From positions 16,906,273 through 16,970,272 of the forward strand of contig CM020510.1 of the NCBI GenBank assembly GCA_009823395.1: a stretch of DNA of 64,000 bases. The letters run 5' to 3'. Below are positions 1 to 11,930 of the stretch, piece after piece. Below the pieces are notes generated by a model. The model made no database searches, had not been told where the DNA came from, and saw only the letters and a list, made by a program, of their open reading frames with translations. Within the stretch, counting starts at the first letter, position 1. Every line of letters starts with the position of its first letter. The translations under genes were made by a program, and so were the position numbers. The DNA is from Thamnaconus septentrionalis. Lineage: Eukaryota > Chordata > Actinopteri > Tetraodontiformes > Monacanthidae.

Positions 1-327
1 CTCCCCCGGCCCCCCACCACCACCTCCTCCTCCACCCCTTCACCTTTTCTCTCGACGTGGCTTTCCCCCCACGCTGCACTTTCACAGCGTGTTACCTCGG
101 GGATTTCAAGGAGGCTTAAAAAGACGTCGGCGGCTACCAGACCTACGAGTTTAGTTTTTTTTTGGGTGGGGGGGGGGGTTGTGTGCGCACGCTCGCTCGC
201 GACCGGCCGACCCGGCACAACACAACAAATCGATTGCTGCTGAATTATCAGCAATTAAATGCCTTTCCCCAAAATGGTATCGAGCCTTGTACTTAAAGAT
301 ACACACACACCCAGGCAGAACACTCAC

Positions 328-372
328 ACTCTCTCTCTCTCTCTCCTTCCCCTCTCTCTCTCTCTCTCTCTC
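328..372. repeat. (CT)n microsatellite
   Basis: Two CT runs separated by CCTTCCCC, just after a short (AC)n. Confidence 0.9.
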
Positions 373-790
373 GCTCGCAGACACACGCACGCCCTGTGAG
401 GTTAGCAATCAATATATCATTAATCTTTAACAGGGACTAAACGGGTAAAACGCGGCCAGCCAGACCCTCGCAGCGCCAACAGACAAGAGCAGAGCAGAGG
501 CTACATCAGCAGGCCCACCTCCCGCTGACACTGGCGCACCCCGGGCGGCGCAACATCGACCAAAATTCTCAAGGAGTGCGCGCGAGCGTGTGTCCAATGT
601 GTGTGTGTGTGTGTTTTAAAAGGCAGATTACCCGAATGTAGCTGAGTGGATGGAAGGGGGAGGGATTTGTCACGCAATGTCCTCCTTAGTGGAAAGTTTA
701 GAGCGCGTGTGAGTGACGCTCGTGTGTGTGTGTGTGTGTGTGTGGGCGTGAGGGAAGGGGGGGGGGATAAAAAAAACGGCAATACGTATG

Positions 791-791
<1 letters not shown>

Positions 792-822
<31 letters not shown>
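792..822. repeat. (TG)n microsatellite
   Basis: About 15 TG units; part of a cluster with similar tracts at 601-614, 722-744 and 1057-1083 in intron 8. Confidence 0.9.
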
Positions 823-824
<2 letters not shown>

Positions 825-2936
825 CGTGGTGCCAAAAAAAAAAAAATGTATGCAGTCAAAGGGTTAAAAGTTGTGTTCAGCCAAACACTGGCGATTTGCT
901 CAGCCAAGCAGTAAACGGGGGAAGGACTCCAAGGACTGGGAGGAGGGTGCAGGGTTAGAGAGGGTTTGTGTGCGCTTTAAAGCGTTGCATTAAAATTTCA
1001 GATCACAGCACGCCACATAGTCAAGGACCCTGACTGCCTCAGGCTCGCTCGCGCATGCGTGTGTGTGTGTGTGTGTGTGTGTGCTTGTTTGCGTGCTGTG
1101 CCCCGGCATGTGTTTGTTAGCTCCCATAAGCAAATGGCGCCTGCTTTATTATTATTATATTTCCCCTTTTTCAAAAGTGTGTTTGCTCGGAGAAAAAAAG
1201 GGTTCGAGGGATGAAGAAAAAAAAAAGGACGGGGGAGGCCCGGCGGATTCCGGCTATGAAATCTGCCGATTACAATGTGTGTCACTTCTTCCAGTGGCGC
1301 TTTCCTCCCACTTCTGCCAGGTTCGGCGTTTGAGGGATAAAAGAGCAACTGTGGGAGCAGGCGAGGTAAGGAGGAAAAAAAAAAAAAAGAGGAGGAGGGA
1401 AAAAAAAAAGTGAAAAACAGCTGTGAGGGAGAGAGGAGGAATCGATCTGTTTTTAACAGCCAATCAATTTAACAACTCTGTTAATGGAGAGACGCAGTGA
1501 GTTTGGGACATGGCAAATGGGGTCTGGAAGGGAGGGGGGATGAGGTGGGGGACGGGGACTTTAAAAGCGAGGTTGATACCCTGCCTCGTGTGAGCTCACC
1601 GAGGGCGCCCTCGACCACTTTAAGATTTAGAAGAAGGTGATCGCGTTTCAGGAAATCTAGTTTTTACGAGGCACTACTTACCAATAAAATCCCGCTAAAG
1701 GTTTTTTTTCTTCTCTCTCTCTCTCGCCCTCCCTCTCTCTCTCTTCTGAGAATTTCAAACTTTTCAGAACACGTTTTGGAAGCTTGAGTGTTTCTGGTTC
1801 CCACTGCCTGATCCCGTGGGAGCCAGTGGCGTGAATGTCATTACGTGCCACTCAGTGGTGTGGAGTGCTGACACGGAAATGCTTCTGTTCTCAACCTCAC
1901 TGCCACGCGGGGATCAATAATGATAGATGCCGACAGCTCGGGCACGTGAAGCTATCCAAGCTCTGGGTGGAGGGTCGGAGGAGGGTCCCGCTGAAAGCCT
2001 GCGCTGCTGCCAGTAGAGGATCTTAGAGTGACCTTTTTCCTTTTTTAAAAAATATTCTCCTCTCTTCTGTGACTCCTCCAAAATACACGGCACAAGTTCA
2101 GGCCTCGAACGCGACACTTGTGTCTCGGGTTCGGCCTTTATTTCACATGGCAACGGCGGTTGAGCAAACTCCTGATAACGCAGGAACTGCGAACTGTGAG
2201 ACTGGAGCGCTTGAGAGAAGGCGAATGTTTTTGGTTTAATGGAGAAAAAAAAGAGAAACACAAAATGCATCTGTATGTTTTGGTGCATCCATTCCCCATT
2301 GACCCCCTTTGTTTGCTCTTGCGACATTAAGTGCAATACTGCCGCTCGCTAACTGGGAGCGTTTTGCTTTTTCCAAGGTTATTTTGGTGGCTATTCAATA
2401 AAAAAATAATACAATTAATGAATGCATATAACTCAGTTATAAACATCTTGTAATAAAACACCCATCTGAAAAACAAAAGACGCCCCCCGCTCAATAAAGT
2501 TTATGTAATAGACACTTGTGTGAAGTAGCCAGTTTTTGCAACCCCCCTCCAAGCCCGCGGTTCACTGTAACACTGGCGGCGATAGGCTGATGAATCGTGA
2601 CAGAGAGTGAAATTCTATAGTGTCACAACACTATTTTTACTCATCGCCCTGTAAAGGAATGTCTTGCGTGCAGGCGCCAGTTCACGTTCCGTTCAGCTCC
2701 TGTGCTACGTCATTTCTAAATGCTTCCGTCTAAACACGGCGGAAAAGAACCTCCTATTTTATGTTGGATTTGGTGGCGGCATCTTTCCCTGTCAGTGTTC
2801 ACAGAATCCAGCTGTTTGGGAGAGTTCAGTGTACAGACAATGAAGTAAACAGGACAATACTGTCAGGCAGCAGAGGCTGAAAGAGCCTACGGAGGGGATT
2901 GGGGGGGGAGAAGCCACTCAAAAAGAAGACACATAC

Positions 2937-3003
2937 TTTGCTGTGGATTCCTCATCATACTTGGTCTTCAAATCAAAGAGCTCGGCCTGAGTTGTTTCAA
3001 GTG
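2937..3003 (-). CDS. cux1: cux1 coding exon 8 (21 full codons), last exon in window
   Basis: The split Ala codon is followed by LETTQAELFDLKTKYDEEST-A, and the exon ends AA|GTATGT, phase 2. The acceptor is CATCTTTCACAG. Human CUX1 reads ALEKTRTELFDLKTKYDEE here (recalled). The next exon (expected to begin ADEIEMIMTDLE) was searched for between 1 and 2936 on the minus strand and not found, so the gene continues outside the window. Confidence 0.94.
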
Positions 3004-3293
3004 CTGTGAAAGATGGAGAAAGAGTCAGTGCTGAGATTCCCCCCCCGTCTTGCTGTAATCAAACGAACTAGCATGGAAACATTTTGTCAAACAAAGCAAT
3101 TAAACAAGAGACGGCTATGACGCTGGGTTGCTTGTCCCGGCCTCAGTGTGTTTAAAGTACAATTCATCGGACTGTTTGCTAGCGCTAACTGGCTGCGGTT
3201 CGTCTCCAAAGCTGCCACGCAACCAAATATTGAAGGAATTACATTCAAAACCCATGTCTGGATGTACGGGACTGAATATATCCAGAGACGTAC

Positions 3294-3370
3294 CTGTCTG
3301 TAGGGACTGGGCCTTGTGTTCAGACTCCTCCAACCTTGAGGTCATGGAGTCCTGGCTCTCCTGAAGTTTC
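3294..3370 (-). CDS. cux1: cux1 coding exon 7 (25 full codons)
   Basis: The exon reads KLQESQDSMTSRLEESEHKA, then QSLQT. Acceptor is CTCTGCAG and donor ACAG|GTACGT, phase 1. It corresponds to the human segment KLQETQMSTTSKLEEAEH (recalled). Only 290 bp separate it from exon 8, by far the shortest cux1 intron here. A (GA)n tract follows directly upstream. Confidence 0.95.
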
Positions 3371-3379
3371 CTGCAGAGG

Positions 3380-3438
3380 TGAGCGAGAGAGAAAGAAAGA
3401 GAGAGAGAGAGAGAAAGAGAGAGAAAAGAAAAGAAAGA
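3380..3438. repeat. (GA)n / GAAA tract
   Basis: Purine tract of GAGAGA and GAAA units, starting 10 bp from exon 7. It reads as a pyrimidine tract on the transcribed strand and may act in splicing of that exon. Confidence 0.9.
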
Positions 3439-4866
3439 GCAAAAGGCAGGGTGAGGCAGAAAGCCACAGATAGAGATACTGAGTCAGTAAATCTTGGGTT
3501 CACACTTGGTGGCAAATATTCTTTGTTTTCCCACCATTTCCAAAGTGTTTTCCCCCACTAAAAATCCTCCCAACACAACCCACTCCTCATTAAGCAGCCC
3601 TATTAGGCAGGAATGTCTGGCCACTGGGGCAAACTGCACCCGGGCGGGGGTGGGGTGGGGCGAGGTGGGCAGCAGGAGGGTGGTTGAGAAAGGGGAGGAG
3701 GGGGGGCCGGCGGGCAGGAGGAGGAGAAGAAGAAGGAAAAAAAAAAAAACCCACAAGGATAAAATAGATTCATTCTTAGCACATAAGAAGTTGGCCTCGG
3801 CTAAGAAATTGCGACTGCGTGTAAAAACATCAATAATCCAGCACAAAGACGGTCTTTATGGCACTCTTTGATGCCCCCCTTCCCCGCCAATCCGTCTCTC
3901 CTGTCATTTCTATTTTTCTTCCCTCTACTTCATTCTTTCATCTCCTCCCAGCCCCTTCCATTCCTCGCCCCTCTCGCAGGATAGAGTGCATCGGAGGTGC
4001 CATCCATTTGCCGCCGCTCTCAGACACAGGAAGTCAGCCCTCCGCAGACAGGAAAGGGCCTATAAAATATGACGTAAAGGAAATACTGGCGGACAATTGA
4101 TATTCTGCCGTGCGTCTGGAAGGGGGCGGCGGGCTGGAACGCGCGTGACTGACACGGGTGGGGGGTTGGGGGGGCAGCTGTGACCGTTTCTTGCAAACCG
4201 GCGGAATCGTCTACTGGTTGACTAAACTAGAAGCGAAAACCCCGGTAAAGCCTCGAAAAACATAAGAGGCGATGGCTGGCGGAGCTGAAAGGCAGGGGTT
4301 TTTCTTGGGAAAACTGTGATTATGACAAAAGATTTTTTTTTCCTGACCTGCATAAAAGGCAAAAGTAGCAGATAAGGGAACTGGAGGCACGATTTCAAAC
4401 GCTGCAGTGTAAACAGCAAGCGCAGGAGCCGTTTCCTGTGCAGAGGCATTGACTCACGCGCTCTCTTTTCCTTCTGAGGCTGCTAAACGTACGAGTCCCG
4501 CACTGAAAACTCGACCCACATCCACGTCTCCATTTTACGCGCTGCAACTTCAGAGGAGCACAATTGATTATTCAAAGAAAACCTTCATAAGTCTCCAAGA
4601 GAGAAAACTGCATATTCAGCCCGCAGGGAGAGTTCGCAGACTGACGCGAGGATTTGCTATCGCGTGTGTACAATGCGTAACCCGTTCCTTTAAAAAGACT
4701 CAACAATGTTATTTGAGGGATACCTGGAATATTTGTGGGGCTGATATCCAGTAAGGCAACATTACAACACTCTCCTTCCCTTCCATTGTGCCAACTCGCT
4801 GCGCTCACCCGCATGTGCTTTGAGCGCCTCTCCTTAAAGTGGCACTTTGAAGGATTGTTCTCCCCG

Positions 4867-5289
4867 TAGCAGGGATGCAAATTATGGATTAATTCATTCA
4901 TCGTTAGTCGATTGACCTTATCAATCGATTAACAATTAATTGATAAGCGGCGATTTTTCCTGGGAACCTAAATTTCACAATGAAAAATGTGTAAGGAACG
5001 CATTATATAACTCTTAAATGATGTTGAGGGTCCAGTGTGACCCATTTTAACATTAGTGAACAGAAAAACACCCTCTGACTTTAAGTTGACTTTCAATGAG
5101 TCACGTTTCAACTTTTTTTTTTAAGTTGTTCAAAAAAAACTTGTTCTAGGCATACAGGTATACACCATGCCATTTAACAAAAAAACAACAAAAACTCAGC
5201 GTAAAAAATGTTCACTTAATCGCGACTAATTTAATTTAGTTGATTAAATTCTTGATCGACAATTAATCGATTAATTGTTAACCTCCCTA
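4867..5289. mobile_element. MITE-like element rich in ATTAATCGATTA motifs
   Basis: The ends form imperfect terminal inverted repeats: the left begins TAGCAGGGATGC and the right, reversed, begins TAGGGAGGTTAAC. Both are followed by interleaved ATTAAT and ATCGATTA motifs. CCCG flanks both sides if one base of play is allowed. The 423-bp length, lack of coding capacity and recurrence of this type of sequence in fish genomes (from memory) suggest a non-autonomous DNA transposon. Superfamily unknown. Confidence 0.55.
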
Positions 5290-5383
5290 ACCCGTGGCAA
5301 CCGTCAGCCCTGTTGCATCTCTTTGTTTGGTGTTAAAAGTTAGAAAGAAAGAAAAGTGGGTCACCGCCGCCGTGGCAGCGGGG

Positions 5384-5386
<3 letters not shown>

Positions 5387-5425
<39 letters not shown>
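5387..5425. repeat. (TG)n microsatellite
   Basis: About 19 uninterrupted TG units in intron 6. Confidence 0.95.
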
Positions 5426-5428
<3 letters not shown>

Positions 5429-6889
5429 GGTGAAGCAAGAGCAGGGGATTGCGTCAAAGACGACGCGAGCTCGCGAGGAAAGTACCCGAGAGCAATTAAC
5501 CGAGTACCTGAGATGAAACGGCCACCTGAAACATCTGCCTCATCGGTTGGTAGAAACAGCACCTTGCTCTCTAAAATAACAGGGACGAGGGGCAGCTCAA
5601 TCATCGGAGGGGGGGTGCGGGGGGGTGGAAGGCGCCAGCAAACCACTCGTGCACTACTTATCGCAGCATGTAATTAAGCATCACAATGAGTTTGTCAGCT
5701 GTTTCCAATTTTTTTTTTTTTTTGGGGGGGTTAAACCCACTATTTTCTGATGTGTTATTGCACAGGAACAGCCTCTTCTCTTTGTTAGGGCGCATTTAAG
5801 ATTTTATCCTTTGTCTGTTATTTTCTTGCTCCTTCGCCGCGCTCCCCTTTCACCATTAACGACTGGAGATTACAACGGCACTTCAGCGTTGATCAATAAA
5901 ACGCTGTGCGGATGCATAATGCATATCAGCTCCGCAGTCAGACCACATCCATCCATCATAGCCTTGAACGCCAGGGCCCCCCCCACCTTAGCAAAGACGC
6001 GTTTGTCTCTTCAATCCCCGCGGCTTTGCCAGCTAATCGTATGAACGAACCGCATTTGACCAATTCCATTTGTACAATCATGTGGTTATTTCAAAAAAAT
6101 AAAGCGCATAATTGGACAACATAATTACACGAGTTTTCCCAAAAAACAGGAAGCTGAGTCACTGAGCAGCATGAGAGGAGCTGCATTGAAGTTTCGAAGT
6201 CTGAAGGAGGAGTGAGCCAAAGTTACGGCTGCCGGCGTGTTGGGTGAACTGTCCATCTGGCTTGTGAATGGAGTCTTTAAAATAATAATCATAAAAAGAA
6301 AAGAAAAACAATATCACAGGGATTCATTCATGACTTTACAAGAGTCAAAAGATCACTTGAGCGGTTAAAGCTCTTATTTTCCTCAAATATCCTGCAGCAA
6401 TTTGTAAACTATTCATCGCTGCTCCCAGGCTCCCATTTATCTTGAAATTATACGCGATTTTAAAATGACCGGAAAACTGGCGTAAAAGGGAGGCAAACAA
6501 GATAACAAATAAATAGAACACTGGCATCAAAATAAAGCATTCTAACAATTCCGTGGGTTTCATTCAAGTCTATTTTCAAACCCGGCAGACGCTCGGCCGT
6601 GATGAGTCAGAACACAAACGCCGCTTTACGGTAAAGAAAGAAAATAGGAGCGTGCTCCCATTGAGGCAGGAAGTACACAGGCATGTGCATAGAGTCGATG
6701 TACAATGTCGGCTTCTGTGGAATCACCTATTCCAAGAAGTCAGAAAGACGCATAGAAAGCGCTGCACTTAAAGTCGAGAAATTTAAACCTATCGCTCAAA
6801 GTTAAAATCACAGCACATCAGCCGGAGGGCACAGTGGCCCTGAGGTTCTGAGTCGGCAAAATAATATAAAGGTTACTGCTTCAAGCCCA

Positions 6890-6890
<1 letters not shown>

Positions 6891-6920
<30 letters not shown>
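6891..6920. repeat. (CTG)10 trinucleotide repeat
   Basis: Ten uninterrupted CTG units, which read as CAG in the cux1 transcript, begin 45 bp beyond the exon 6 donor. Confidence 0.95.
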
Positions 6921-6921
<1 letters not shown>

Positions 6922-6964
6922 AGCACAAACACACACACGCGCACGCAAACACACACAGGTTTAC

Positions 6965-7088
6965 CTCTCCTTCTCTGCATAGTCGTTGTGTAGCTGGAGT
7001 TGCTTTTCTTGGGCCAGATTCTCTGCTTGATTTTTCAGAGACTGCTCGTACTCTCGGATCTTCTCCTTCAAGGCCTTGATGGTCACCT
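6965..7088 (-). CDS. cux1: cux1 coding exon 6 (40 full codons)
   Basis: The exon begins with AG of a split Glu codon, then [31 protein letters not shown] and [10 protein letters not shown]. Donor AG|GTAAAC gives phase 2, and the Arg is completed in exon 7. The acceptor context GCGCGGCAG has a weak pyrimidine tract, so the site may be suboptimal. A (CTG)10 repeat on the plus strand starts 45 bp beyond the donor. Confidence 0.95.
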
Positions 7089-7767
7089 CTGCCGCGCGAA
7101 GGTCAGACAGGAAGTGGGGAGAGAGAACCGAGCGTTAAAAAAGAAAAACAAATTTAAGGATCACACAGGGGTTGATGGTTTCTTCTTTTCTCCTTCATTT
7201 CTGTTCTTTTTCAACCTTCGGCACAATTTACGGCTACGCCTGAAAACGCCCGCAACGGGCCCCAGCCAAGAAAAACCTTCAAAGTTTAAATCCGGTAACT
7301 TCCAAATTTATTGAAAAAAATAAAAAATAAAAAATAACTGACTGCGGCACTTTCCCCTGCTGGACGGGATAAATAGAACGGGGGGCAGTTTCATATCCCG
7401 CATTCTTCCTCCGTCAGCACAGACGAGAGGCTGCGGGCCCCTATGGCTCCAGCCTAATCTTTACATCCATGACTCGGAGAAGACGGCCGACGCTCGCCAC
7501 CGCCAGATATGTCGTATTCATTAGGGCTGCATTAGAGCTGAAACCCCATAACCTGCTGACGGCCGGGGTTTGTGTGTGCGGGGGGGCAGCCTGAAATAAA
7601 TCTAACACATAACTGGGGTAATAAATAGGTCTCCGCGCGCGTTTTGTGTGTGCGTGCGTGTGTGTGTGTGAGTGTGTACTTCTCAGAGAAAGATATAAGT
7701 GAGTGAGACAATGATAAAGAGCATCGCTGCGTCCTGCCTTTGACTGAGGGCTCTTAGCACTGCACTC

Positions 7768-7819
7768 TGTGTGTGTGTGTGTGTGCGCGCGTGTGTTTGT
7801 GTGTGTGTGTGTGTGTGTG
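7768..7819. repeat. (GT)n with GC interruption
   Basis: A GT run, a GCGCGC core and a second GT run; alternating purine-pyrimidine DNA. Confidence 0.9.
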
Positions 7820-8202
7820 ATTTAAACTCCAGTCTCACCACTCTGACACATAATCAATAGAGGAGAGTCCCCTCAGAGCCCTCTTACCCCTTAACTGCTT
7901 AACTGAACTTTAAACATTTAGGTTGCGGGGATCAATGGCCCCTGCACTCCTTTTTTATGTGTGTGTGCGCGCGTGTGTGTGTGCGCGCAGGCGGGCAGGT
8001 CCATGTGTGTCTAACAGGGGAGGGAGTTCCACGGTGTGTTTTGGGGTTTAAATATCCCTCATCTATTGAGGCGGGAAGGAGGGATAAAGGATGAGGGAAC
8101 AGGAAAATCAATGGCAGAATGGAACCCTGCCGCTATCGAGCGCTTCCAATTAACTCTCGCTGAAGAAAAGGGGGCGGAGGGGTGGGGATTCCAAAACATT
8201 CG

Positions 8203-8279
8203 CGCGCCTGCCCGCCCGCCCGCCCGCCCAGCCCAGCCCAGCCCAGCCCAGCCGGCCGGCCCGCCCGCCCGCCCGCCCC
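8203..8279. repeat. GC-rich minisatellite (CCCG / CCCAG units)
   Basis: Runs of CCCG flank about five CCCAG units, with a central GGCCGGCC. It is in cux1 intron 5 and generates spurious Pro/Ala/Arg-rich frames on both strands. Confidence 0.9.
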
Positions 8280-9589
8280 TCACTCCTCCTTTTTTGTGCG
8301 AATGAAATTACACCACTTTTATTGCCGCTTCTCACTCATCTCCCCCGCCAGTTTTTCCATCTCGCGCTACCCCGAGGTGGCCCGTCGTTTTTTATTCATG
8401 AAACTCTGCCTTGTGTGTGTGAGTTTTTTTTCCCTCCCCCTGAAAACCTATTTGAAAATGTAAAACCTTGTACATTTTTTGTGTGCTTGAAAAATTTATG
8501 AGGCATTAAAATATATTGAAATGTTGCCTCTTCTTCTGAAAGAACGCTTCTTAATATGGTTTTTTTTTTTACTTATATTTGCACCGCGCAGGCAAAACAA
8601 GGAGGTTATTGCCTCTTCATGGTACAAAACGTGTTTTTGTGGGAATTCATCTTGAAAGGCCCAGTGTGTAAGTCTTAGAAGAATCTAATGCTTAAAAGTT
8701 ACAAAGCAAAAATATTTTGATCTCACATCTTCAGAATACCAGCTGTGATGTCGGGTTAAAAGTCTCGATCTCTGAGCTCTTGGAGAACTGTGTGAACTGG
8801 CTCTCTTCTTCCAAGCTGAGCTGCTTATTATGTAAATATACATCTTTATTAATAGCAACTTCTCAACCAGGTGCCACTCACTGAAATTAAGACCCCTGGT
8901 TGAGAACGCACTGCTTAAACATAAAATAAAACAAGTCTTTCTGTCTTTATTTTAGGTCATTTTAAACACGTCTCTTTTTAATTAAAAACACACACAAACT
9001 TTTGAAATCTTTTTTCCCCATGTCATACTTTTCACATGAGCTCCTGAGCTGATGTCACAAAGAGACTTTAGTACATGGAAACATCTGATTGTGCTTTGAT
9101 CTAAACTTTATAAACTGCCAATTCTGCAGCTACATTTACATGTTTATAGCCACACCGTTCACTATGGATATGCACACATCCAGGCTTTTCACCACGTTAC
9201 ACTCCATCTCAGTGTATTCCATGCATTTCAACTTGGATAATGCGCAGTAATCACTCTCAGATAAATGTGCCGAAAGCTGCTTCCAACCGCTGGATCCTTT
9301 AATTTGCTCTCTGGGAAAATAACAGGTACATAAATCCTTGCATCAGAGCCTTTTGTTTTACTGCTGCCGCACATTTAGCGGTTGGAAGCGGCCGCAGTAA
9401 TAACGAGAGGCAAAATGCAAGAGGAACGCGACATTAAAACGTCACCGAACTACACAAAAACTAATTGTAGGCACCGGAAATTCTGACACGCGCTCGCCTG
9501 TGATTAAGTGAGGGGACGGCGTCCGCGCCGCGCTCAAAGTCAGGGAAAAAAAAAGCGGGTGAGCCCCTGGCGCGCGTCCTGTCCCTCAC

Positions 9590-9727
9590 CTTGATTTTTG
9601 ACCTCTGCAAACTCTTTGTTGTAGTCCTCCAGTGTCTCTCGAAGTTTGGTGTTCTCTGTCTCAATGTCATGCATCCTCTGGAGCTTCAGTTGCAGCTGCT
9701 GAGCCAGCTCCAGCACAGGTACAGGAT
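9590..9727 (-). CDS. cux1: cux1 coding exon 5 (45 full codons)
   Basis: The exon starts [20 protein letters not shown] and ends with [25 protein letters not shown] is the recognisable core. Acceptor is CTCCTCCAG; donor is CAAG|GTGAGG, phase 1. Leucine-rich heptads continue the coiled coil. Length and phases match the human exon as far as recalled. Confidence 0.96.
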
Positions 9728-10429
9728 CTGGAGGAGACAACACACACACACACACACACACAGAGCAGCGTCAACCATAGAGCAGTTCGCACAAGCAAAG
9801 GATGCCAAGGAGGCGCCCTGCTCTCCAGCCCATCAGTCCTTCAGCATGGCAGTGAAGCTCCAACAGCTCCAGGGTGCCCACCCTCTAGCTGATCATGACC
9901 TTTGGCCCCTCCTCCCCCAACCTCCATCCTGCGAGGAATTACCGATGCCGGCAAGGGCAAAGAGTGCATTTGGAGAAGGAAGTGACAGACAATACTGTTG
10001 TGAATCATGTGTACAATCATTGATGAATCAGACAGCGAGAGGTCAGACCTCCACCAAAGTTGCTGAGCTGATGATTTTTTTTTCAGTGGGAACTACGTTA
10101 TAATGAAAAGAAATCTTTTTTTCTGTTCCTTATTCTGCTGTGGAATTCAGGTTAAATGTGATGAATATGCATCTTTCAATACAATTCATGCAATCAAAAG
10201 TCTTGTTATTGTGCCCGAGTGAAAAATATGCAGTGGAAAAAAATAATTGAAAAAATTATTAGTTTTTCTGCATTTCGTTGCTCGAAATCTTTCTGCTTTG
10301 GATCTATTTTTGAACTTTACAGGCCGTCAAGCCATCGTAATATTTGCTAAGTTGGTTATATTTACTGTTCAAGAATCTAATCGTGACACCTTGATTGGAA
10401 CAACTTCATGTCTAACTCTGTGGCATTAG

Positions 10430-10965
10430 CGTATGACAGCAGCAACTGTGAGTGGAAGTGATGTTGGAAGCTCTTGCACACTTAACAACGTGTGACCAGC
10501 GCTTCACAGCAAGTATTTGCCGAGAATAATACAGGTAGCTTGCAAGAAGTCCATAACCAAGAAGTGGCTGAAGAGGGAGGCACCTAATGCAGATGAATGG
10601 GTTGATGTAGTGCACAGTGTCTTTGTGATGGAAAGCATTACTCTTAACCGAAGAACACAAAAGGAGGTTTTTACTGAGAAATGGCAAAAATGGATCACAT
10701 ACATCTCTACCATCAGACTGGACTTTAGGTGACCTCTGAGCAGATTATCGCTAATACACTTGTATACACTGTATGTCTTTACGTACCTCTTTACCCCCCC
10801 TTTTGCTTTTATGGCTTACTTTCTTGACAGGAAGTGTTCACCTATCTCTTTTTGTGCATTTTTACTTCCCCTTGTGATATTTTTGCATTTGTCTAAAGGT
10901 CTTCATGTTCATTGTGTTGTCATGCACAAAAATTAAAAATCAATAAAAAAGTAAATGACAAAAAT
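10430..10965 (+). mobile_element. 5'-truncated L1-clade LINE (ORF2 C-terminus and 3' UTR)
   Basis: A frame at about 10517-10732 encodes CKKSITKKWLKREAPNADEW, then TLNRRTQKEVFTEKWQKWIT. This resembles the C-terminal end of fish L1/Tx1-type ORF2 proteins (CRKAITRKWL ... DLFDKHWRKW type motifs, recalled). It is followed by about 230 bp of 3' sequence ending in an A-rich AATAAAAAAG tail. The 5' part, including reverse transcriptase and endonuclease, is absent; the copy is dead. Confidence 0.6.
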
Positions 10966-11639
10966 AAAACCACATGCCGGAGAACAAACTTTGAACATGC
11001 GATAGTCTAATATTAGTCTCTACTTTATCATTTTAGCCATTAACAGCGACTTGGGGAATGTTGAGAAGTGTATCAAAACCACAAAGACAGTTCCTGTGAT
11101 ACCGCCATCTAAAACCACTTCGCCGCTCGTCCAAAAATGTTTGCTTCTAATTGCTTCGTCGATCGAAACAATTATCCGCTCGTCTGGTTTGGTTGAGTGG
11201 GTCGACTTGTTCCTTCAGAGACGCGGCGGCAGCAGCGGCAGCAGCTCGCGAGAACGAGAAGCGCGGAAAGAGAAGTGTGGTGAATGAATAATGTTTGACT
11301 TTTATGAAGCCAAGCTGAGGGAGAGCGTACGGTCCTCTGGAGTGAGTTAAAAATAATCGGCGCAGAAACAAGTCCTTTGGCGCTGATCAGCATTAATAAT
11401 AAATGCACACCCTGTCAAATAATTACACATTAAAAATACACTTCAGTGCAGTGCCGCTCCCGCCAGCTCCAGCTGATCTGTACATCTGAGGGTTTTACAA
11501 AGAAAATGAGAACGTTCGTCAGGTGCAAATTGTGTTTTTGCGACTCTCTACAGCGATATGATCGCCGAGGATCAATCTCTATGCTGATATTCTTTATTGA
11601 AATATACCATTTCTGTCTCACCGGTTTGTGAAAAGTCAT

Positions 11640-11930
11640 AAAACTTTCACAGCTTTTTTACCCCTGGGTTCCTGTTTGTTTGTTCACTGTTCTTTGAACT
11701 GTTGACTCACTCATAATTTAAGTTGTATGAAATTTCTCTACAACTGAGCATCCAATAAATCTACCTGGTACGTGCTTAAGTTAGCTGCTTTCCTAGGGAG
11801 CGCAGGATAGCAGGACTTAAACAAAAAATGGAAGGACTTTTATCTGTATTACCTTTAATTCTGCTGTATTGTTCAAGTTTTAAATAAAGATACCATTTAT
11901 AAAAAAATAAAAAATAAAAACTTTCACAGC
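11640..11930 (+). mobile_element. retroposed fragment with 14-bp target-site duplications
   Basis: AAAACTTTCACAGC occurs exactly at 11640-11653 and at 11917-11930. The 263-bp insert between them ends with an AATAAA signal (11883-11888) and, about 13 bases later, an A-rich tail (AAAAAAATAAAAAATAAAA). These are the hallmarks of L1-type target-primed reverse transcription of a polyadenylated RNA. The insert has no recognised coding sequence, so it is a 3'-UTR fragment of an unidentified mRNA or a 5'-truncated SINE/LINE. Confidence 0.7.

Larger units (their letters stand above)
1..2936 (-). other. cux1: cux1 intron 8 (partial)
   Basis: No coding exon is recognisable. The stretch holds CT runs at 328-372, (TG)n tracts at 601-614, 722-744, 792-822 and 1057-1083, many A and G homopolymers, and otherwise unannotated sequence. 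All open frames here are produced by the simple repeats. Confidence 0.7.
3371..6964 (-). other. cux1: cux1 intron 6
   Basis: The intron holds a (GA)n tract by exon 7 (3380-3438), a MITE at 4867-5289, a (TG)n microsatellite at 5387-5425 and a (CTG)10 repeat at 6891-6920. A possible degenerate tRNA-SINE remnant (6831-6890, ending in a B-box-like TTCAAGCCC) sits directly before the CTG repeat. No coding signal is seen. Confidence 0.7.
7089..9589 (-). other. cux1: cux1 intron 5
   Basis: Several GT/GC-alternating tracts (7646-7676, 7768-7819, 7959-7990) and a GC-rich minisatellite (8203-8279) lie here. The stretch from 8460 to 9460 is AT-rich single-copy-looking sequence with no recognised feature. 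Confidence 0.65.

Noticed and set aside
1..2936. Next cux1 exon (expected to start ADEIEMIMTDLE)
   Set aside because: No matching minus-strand sequence was found in this stretch; the exon lies outside the window.
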